Assembly (NCBI GenBank): GCA_913009315.1
Contig: CAJVZA010000038.1
Location: 1 to 18,033 of the forward strand
Reading direction: 5' to 3'
Source of the DNA: an uncultured Hippea sp.
Lineage (GTDB): Bacteria > Campylobacterota_A > Desulfurellia > JAADFJ01
DNA: 18,033 nt
Part shown: positions 15,060-18,033 of the stretch, piece after piece
Numbering within the stretch: position 1 is the first letter of the stretch
How the letters are laid out: every line of letters begins with the position of its first letter
The notes under the pieces: generated by a model
What the model was told of the DNA's origin: nothing
The model's input: the letters and a program-made list of their open reading frames with translations, nothing else
The model's database searches: none
Made by a program: the position numbers and the translations under genes

Positions 15060-17711
15060 TCACTCCCTAATAGATATTAGTTGATCCAATTCTCCTACAG
15101 TTGCTACCTGTCTGTATTTAATATCCTTAAACTCACTAAAATGAGCCGATCCGCATCTTATCTTTTGCTTTTCGCTTGTCCTCAATTCTTGTCCTGCCGA
15201 TTTGGTTTCCGCAACAAAATAAACCGTTCTTTCATTTTTCTTTATCAACGCCCAGTCGGGGTTATAATTACCTATAGGCGTTTTAATCTTAAACCAAAAT
15301 GGAAGTTTAAAATAAAATTCAATGTCATCTCTGCTTTCACACTCTTTTGCAAATTTATATTCAACATTAGAATCAAGCGGCAGCATATTTTCGTAAATTG
15401 TTTTTTTATCGTTTGAGATTTTGAACGTCAGTTCATTAAGGAAAAAATCCGGCGGGTTTTCAAACAATCGCATTTCATACTCTCTATTGCCTATTTTCTC
15501 ATATTTAATGCCTTCAATCATCAATTCAGAAAGAACATCTTTTATAGCAGTAATAGCGCAATCAAGAAAAAGCTGCGGATTTATCAACACTTCCCCTATC
15601 CTGCCGGATTTTTTGAGTACTTCAAGAATTGTTGAACGTGTCAGTTCCGTTCTCTCCTGAATATAAAACAGAATATCCGGTATTCTAAATTTTCCTTCAA
15701 GTGTAGAAGAATATGATGCTTTAATACTGTCGGCTATGATACCTGCCTCATCAAATTTAACAGCAGTTCTGATTGTCTTGATTGCTGCCTTTCCGATAAA
15801 AGGCATTTGGATGACTGCTTTCGCTGCTTTTTCGATAAGTTCAGCAGTATCGTATTCAACCCGATAGATGGTTTGATATTTTATTTTATCCCATATATCC
15901 TTGAATTTATTATCCAGTTCAAAACCTTTTCGATATTTGACCGTTGCCCTTTTTTGTTTGTTTTTGATTCTGTCTTTAAAAGATACGCCGCAATCTTCTT
16001 CAATTTCCGACTGCAGCTGTTTGGCAAAATCTTCATACGATTCATTGGCAACCACCGTCAATCGGTTAATATTGGTATCCTGCATCCGCACTCCTTCCTG
16101 ATTAACCGAAAGCCTCAGACCTCTCCCGATTTCCTGTCTTTTCTTTAATTCGGAATGTGTTTCATTCAAAGTACATATCTGAAAAACATTCGGACTGTCC
16201 CACCCCTCGCGCAAAGCGGAATGACTGAATATAAATCGCAAAGGTTCGTTAATGTCCAACAGCTTTTCTTTATTTTTCATTATCAGTTTAAAGGTGTCGT
16301 CATCAGCCCTGGTATTCCCTTTTGTATCTTTCCATTTCCCTTTTTTATCAGCTGAGAAATAGCCGTTATGAACCTCATCCGCTTCAAACGGAATCAAATC
16401 TTTGTATGCAGATTTGGAGGATATTTTCTTATATATCTCTTCAAACCACCCGGCAAACTTCCCTTTTGCCGGATTTCCGTCAGAATCATAATTACGGTAG
16501 TTGGCCACACGGTCTATGAAAAAAAGAGACAGCACTTTTATTCCTTTGCTTTTAAGTTTTCTTTCTTTTAAAAAGTGCTCCTCAACAGTTTTTTGGATCT
16601 GAACTTTCATAATCTCATCGGAAAATCCGCCGAACGTATCACCCGCAAAGGCAATTTCACCATTTGAAAGCTCAATCAAATTTTCGGAAACATCAATTCC
16701 GTTTATAATATAGCCGTTTTTATAAATTTCTCTTTTATTGGATAAATCATACAAATCATCGCCCACTTTTGCGGTAACGGATTTTCGTTTTACTCCATCA
16801 GTTGTGTTTATATCTATCTTAATTTTTGCGGAAGTGCGGGTTTTCATTGCGGTTACTTTTTCTAAATGTAAATAAGCTTCATTGAAATCATTTTCCGTAA
16901 CAATGGAATCGACTTCAATCTGTTTTACCAATCCCAAATCATAGGCTTTTACCGGGTCAAGATTGTAAACCATATTATAACGATTGGTATGTGTCGCCGA
17001 ATATCTAAGAGTACAAAAGGGATTCAGATTCTCAATTGCTTTTTTCCTTATCTCCGTTTCCATGTTCTGCGGTTCGTCAACAATCACAATAGGAGAAGTA
17101 TTTTTAATAAATTCAATCGGCCTTTTGCCCGTCAATTTGTCATTTGGTTTGTTTATAATATTTTCATCTTTGGCAAAGGAATCGACATTGATAACAAGAA
17201 TCTGAATATTATTGTTGATGGCAAAATTTCTTAAATTGGAAACCCGCCTGGAATTATACACATCAAAATTAACCGGTATTTTATCATAAAGGTTTTGAAA
17301 ATGGTCAAAGGTAATTTCAAGATTTTTTAACACACCTTCACGAATGGCAATGGAAGGAACAACAATGACAAATTTTTTAAAACCATATTTTTTATTCAGT
17401 TCGTAAATGGTGCGGAGATAGACATAGGTTTTGCCTGTGCCGGTCTCCATCTCAACGGAAAAGTTCATACCGTCCAGTGTCCCGGAAACAGAAAGTTCAT
17501 TTTTCTTTTGAATCTCCTGAATATTTTTGAGAATCTGTTCTTCGCTTATTTCAAGACGATTGCCGGCGCAGCCTTCCCGAAACAAACTATTTTCCGAACT
17601 CATAGAAAAACTAAAATCACCCTGATTTAACGGCTGTCCTTCAAATATGCCTACTATGGAGTTTATCGCATCATGCTGAAATTGCTGATTTGGGTCGAAG
17701 TGGAGTTTCAA
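15060..17711 (-). CDS. res: Type III restriction enzyme Res subunit
   Basis: A complete 883-residue ATP-dependent helicase-nuclease. It has Walker A E-T-G-T-G-K-T (89-95), the DEPQ box of motif II (212-215), S-A-T-H (238-241), L-R-E-G-W-D-S-P-N and motif VI G-R-G-L-R-L. A C-terminal PD-(D/E)XK nuclease is made of P-D (Asp819) and E-T-K (835-837). Res cuts DNA only in complex with its methyltransferase partner Mod. Start is TTG 17711, overlapping the upstream stop as TTGA, and the N-terminus M-K-L-H-F-D-P-N-Q-Q-F-Q fits the family. No Mod gene is in the window; it would lie past the contig end. All helicase and nuclease residues are intact. Confidence 0.93.
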   Translation of the reverse strand: MKLHFDPNQQFQHDAINSIVGIFEGQPLNQGDFSFSMSSENSLFREGCAGNRLEISEEQILKNIQEIQKKNELSVSGTLDGMNFSVEMETGTGKTYVYLRTIYELNKKYGFKKFVIVVPSIAIREGVLKNLEITFDHFQNLYDKIPVNFDVYNSRRVSNLRNFAINNNIQILVINVDSFAKDENIINKPNDKLTGKRPIEFIKNTSPIVIVDEPQNMETEIRKKAIENLNPFCTLRYSATHTNRYNMVYNLDPVKAYDLGLVKQIEVDSIVTENDFNEAYLHLEKVTAMKTRTSAKIKIDINTTDGVKRKSVTAKVGDDLYDLSNKREIYKNGYIINGIDVSENLIELSNGEIAFAGDTFGGFSDEIMKVQIQKTVEEHFLKERKLKSKGIKVLSLFFIDRVANYRNYDSDGNPAKGKFAGWFEEIYKKISSKSAYKDLIPFEADEVHNGYFSADKKGKWKDTKGNTRADDDTFKLIMKNKEKLLDINEPLRFIFSHSALREGWDSPNVFQICTLNETHSELKKRQEIGRGLRLSVNQEGVRMQDTNINRLTVVANESYEDFAKQLQSEIEEDCGVSFKDRIKNKQKRATVKYRKGFELDNKFKDIWDKIKYQTIYRVEYDTAELIEKAAKAVIQMPFIGKAAIKTIRTAVKFDEAGIIADSIKASYSSTLEGKFRIPDILFYIQERTELTRSTILEVLKKSGRIGEVLINPQLFLDCAITAIKDVLSELMIEGIKYEKIGNREYEMRLFENPPDFFLNELTFKISNDKKTIYENMLPLDSNVEYKFAKECESRDDIEFYFKLPFWFKIKTPIGNYNPDWALIKKNERTVYFVAETKSAGQELRTSEKQKIRCGSAHFSEFKDIKYRQVATVGELDQLISIRE

Positions 17712-17963
17712 TTTGCGTTTTTAATTTGTTCGTGAAGATAATTTTTGATTCTGTTCTTATTATAAGAAAGAGAAGAAAATTGCTTCTCACCGATGTCACT
17801 GAACTTAGCAAGAACACGTCGATTGATGGTTTCCTGGTCATCAAATATTGATACTGAATTGTATTTAATGTTCCAACGCTCAAATTGATACATAGAAATC
17901 ATAACATCCTTGCATTTACTGTCATTGGGGATAGCAAAAAGATAAATAGGTTTTAGCATACAG
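17708..17963 (-). CDS. C-terminal end of an unknown protein upstream of res (truncated)
   Basis: A reading frame of 83 residues from an ATG at 17959 ends in a stop shared with the res start (TTGA). It is rich in charged and aromatic residues: K-P-I-Y-L-F-A-I-P-N-D-S-K and, further on, I-F-D-D-Q-E-T-I-N-R-R. I do not recognise it. The ATG sits 5 nt from the point where genomic sequence gives way to sequencing adapter, so the real start is probably further upstream and lost. It could be the end of Mod or of an accessory gene between mod and res. Nothing in the sequence decides this. Confidence 0.6.
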
Positions 17964-18033
17964 AGATCGGAAGAGCGTCGTGTAGGGAAAGAGTGTAGAT
18001 CTCGGTGGTCGCCGTATCATTAAAAAAAAAAAA
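17964..18033. other. Illumina TruSeq adapter read-through plus poly-A
   Basis: Positions 17964-18021 match the reverse complement of the 58-nt TruSeq universal (P5) adapter exactly as I know it, starting AGATCGGAAGAGCGTCGTGT and ending GCCGTATCATT. Twelve A's (18022-18033) follow, as seen when a read runs beyond its adapter. This is a library artefact, not biology, and marks the end of genuine sequence. Confidence 0.97.

Noticed and set aside
18022-18033. A-run as part of a terminator or poly-A signal.
   Set aside because: It directly follows the full 58-nt sequencing adapter and is a read-end artefact.

Overview
The window looks like the end of an AT-rich contig from a Gram-negative, probably anaerobic bacterium, most likely an uncultured one assembled from metagenome reads. 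A lipoprotein RlpA, a PilF-like TPR lipoprotein next to a RodZ-like protein, PlsC, and a 6S-RNA-like locus in front of 5-formyltetrahydrofolate cyclo-ligase and ribonuclease Y suggest a Desulfobacterota/deltaproteobacteria-type lineage. That placement is tentative. The last 70 bases (17964-18033) are not genomic: they are the reverse complement of the Illumina TruSeq universal adapter (58 nt) followed by 12 A's, so biological sequence ends at about 17963.

Layout. 1-771 has no intact gene. It holds the end of an unknown plus-strand gene, a possible decayed NusG/LoaP-like remnant, and a cluster of REP-like GC-rich palindromic repeats in AT-rich DNA. 772-7012 is a tightly packed minus-strand operon. 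In order of transcription it reads 5-formyltetrahydrofolate cyclo-ligase, ribonuclease Y, a histidine phosphatase, a PlsC acyltransferase, RlpA and a U32-family (RlhA-like) protein. Just upstream (about 7126-7267, minus) is a probable small structured RNA with its own promoter and an 11-bp closing helix. Its position in front of the cyclo-ligase gene makes 6S RNA the best guess.

7278-12399 is a five-gene minus-strand operon for a split, archaeal-type glutamate synthase: an FMN/Fe-S synthase core, a four-cluster ferredoxin subunit, an FAD/NAD-linked oxidoreductase, a class II glutamine amidotransferase and a GXGXG subunit. Together they should move ammonia from glutamine to 2-oxoglutarate, with electrons passing from NAD(P)H or ferredoxin through FAD and up to seven Fe-S clusters to FMN.

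12400-12703 is a divergent regulatory region with a promoter on each side and three 10-bp phased repeats. 12704-15047 (plus) encodes the TPR lipoprotein, the RodZ-like protein and an S-adenosylmethionine hydroxide adenosyltransferase-family protein whose usual motif histidine is replaced by alanine. 15060-17963 (minus) is the downstream part of a Type III restriction-modification locus: a complete Res subunit preceded by the C-terminal end of an unrecognised gene cut by the contig end. No methyltransferase is present in the window.

I did not find a clearly new multi-gene system. The observations most worth checking are the small RNA and its competing helices, the non-AUG start of RlpA, the altered motif in the SAM-hydrolase-like protein, the Fe-S-rich glutamate synthase, and the adapter artefact that cuts off the restriction locus.
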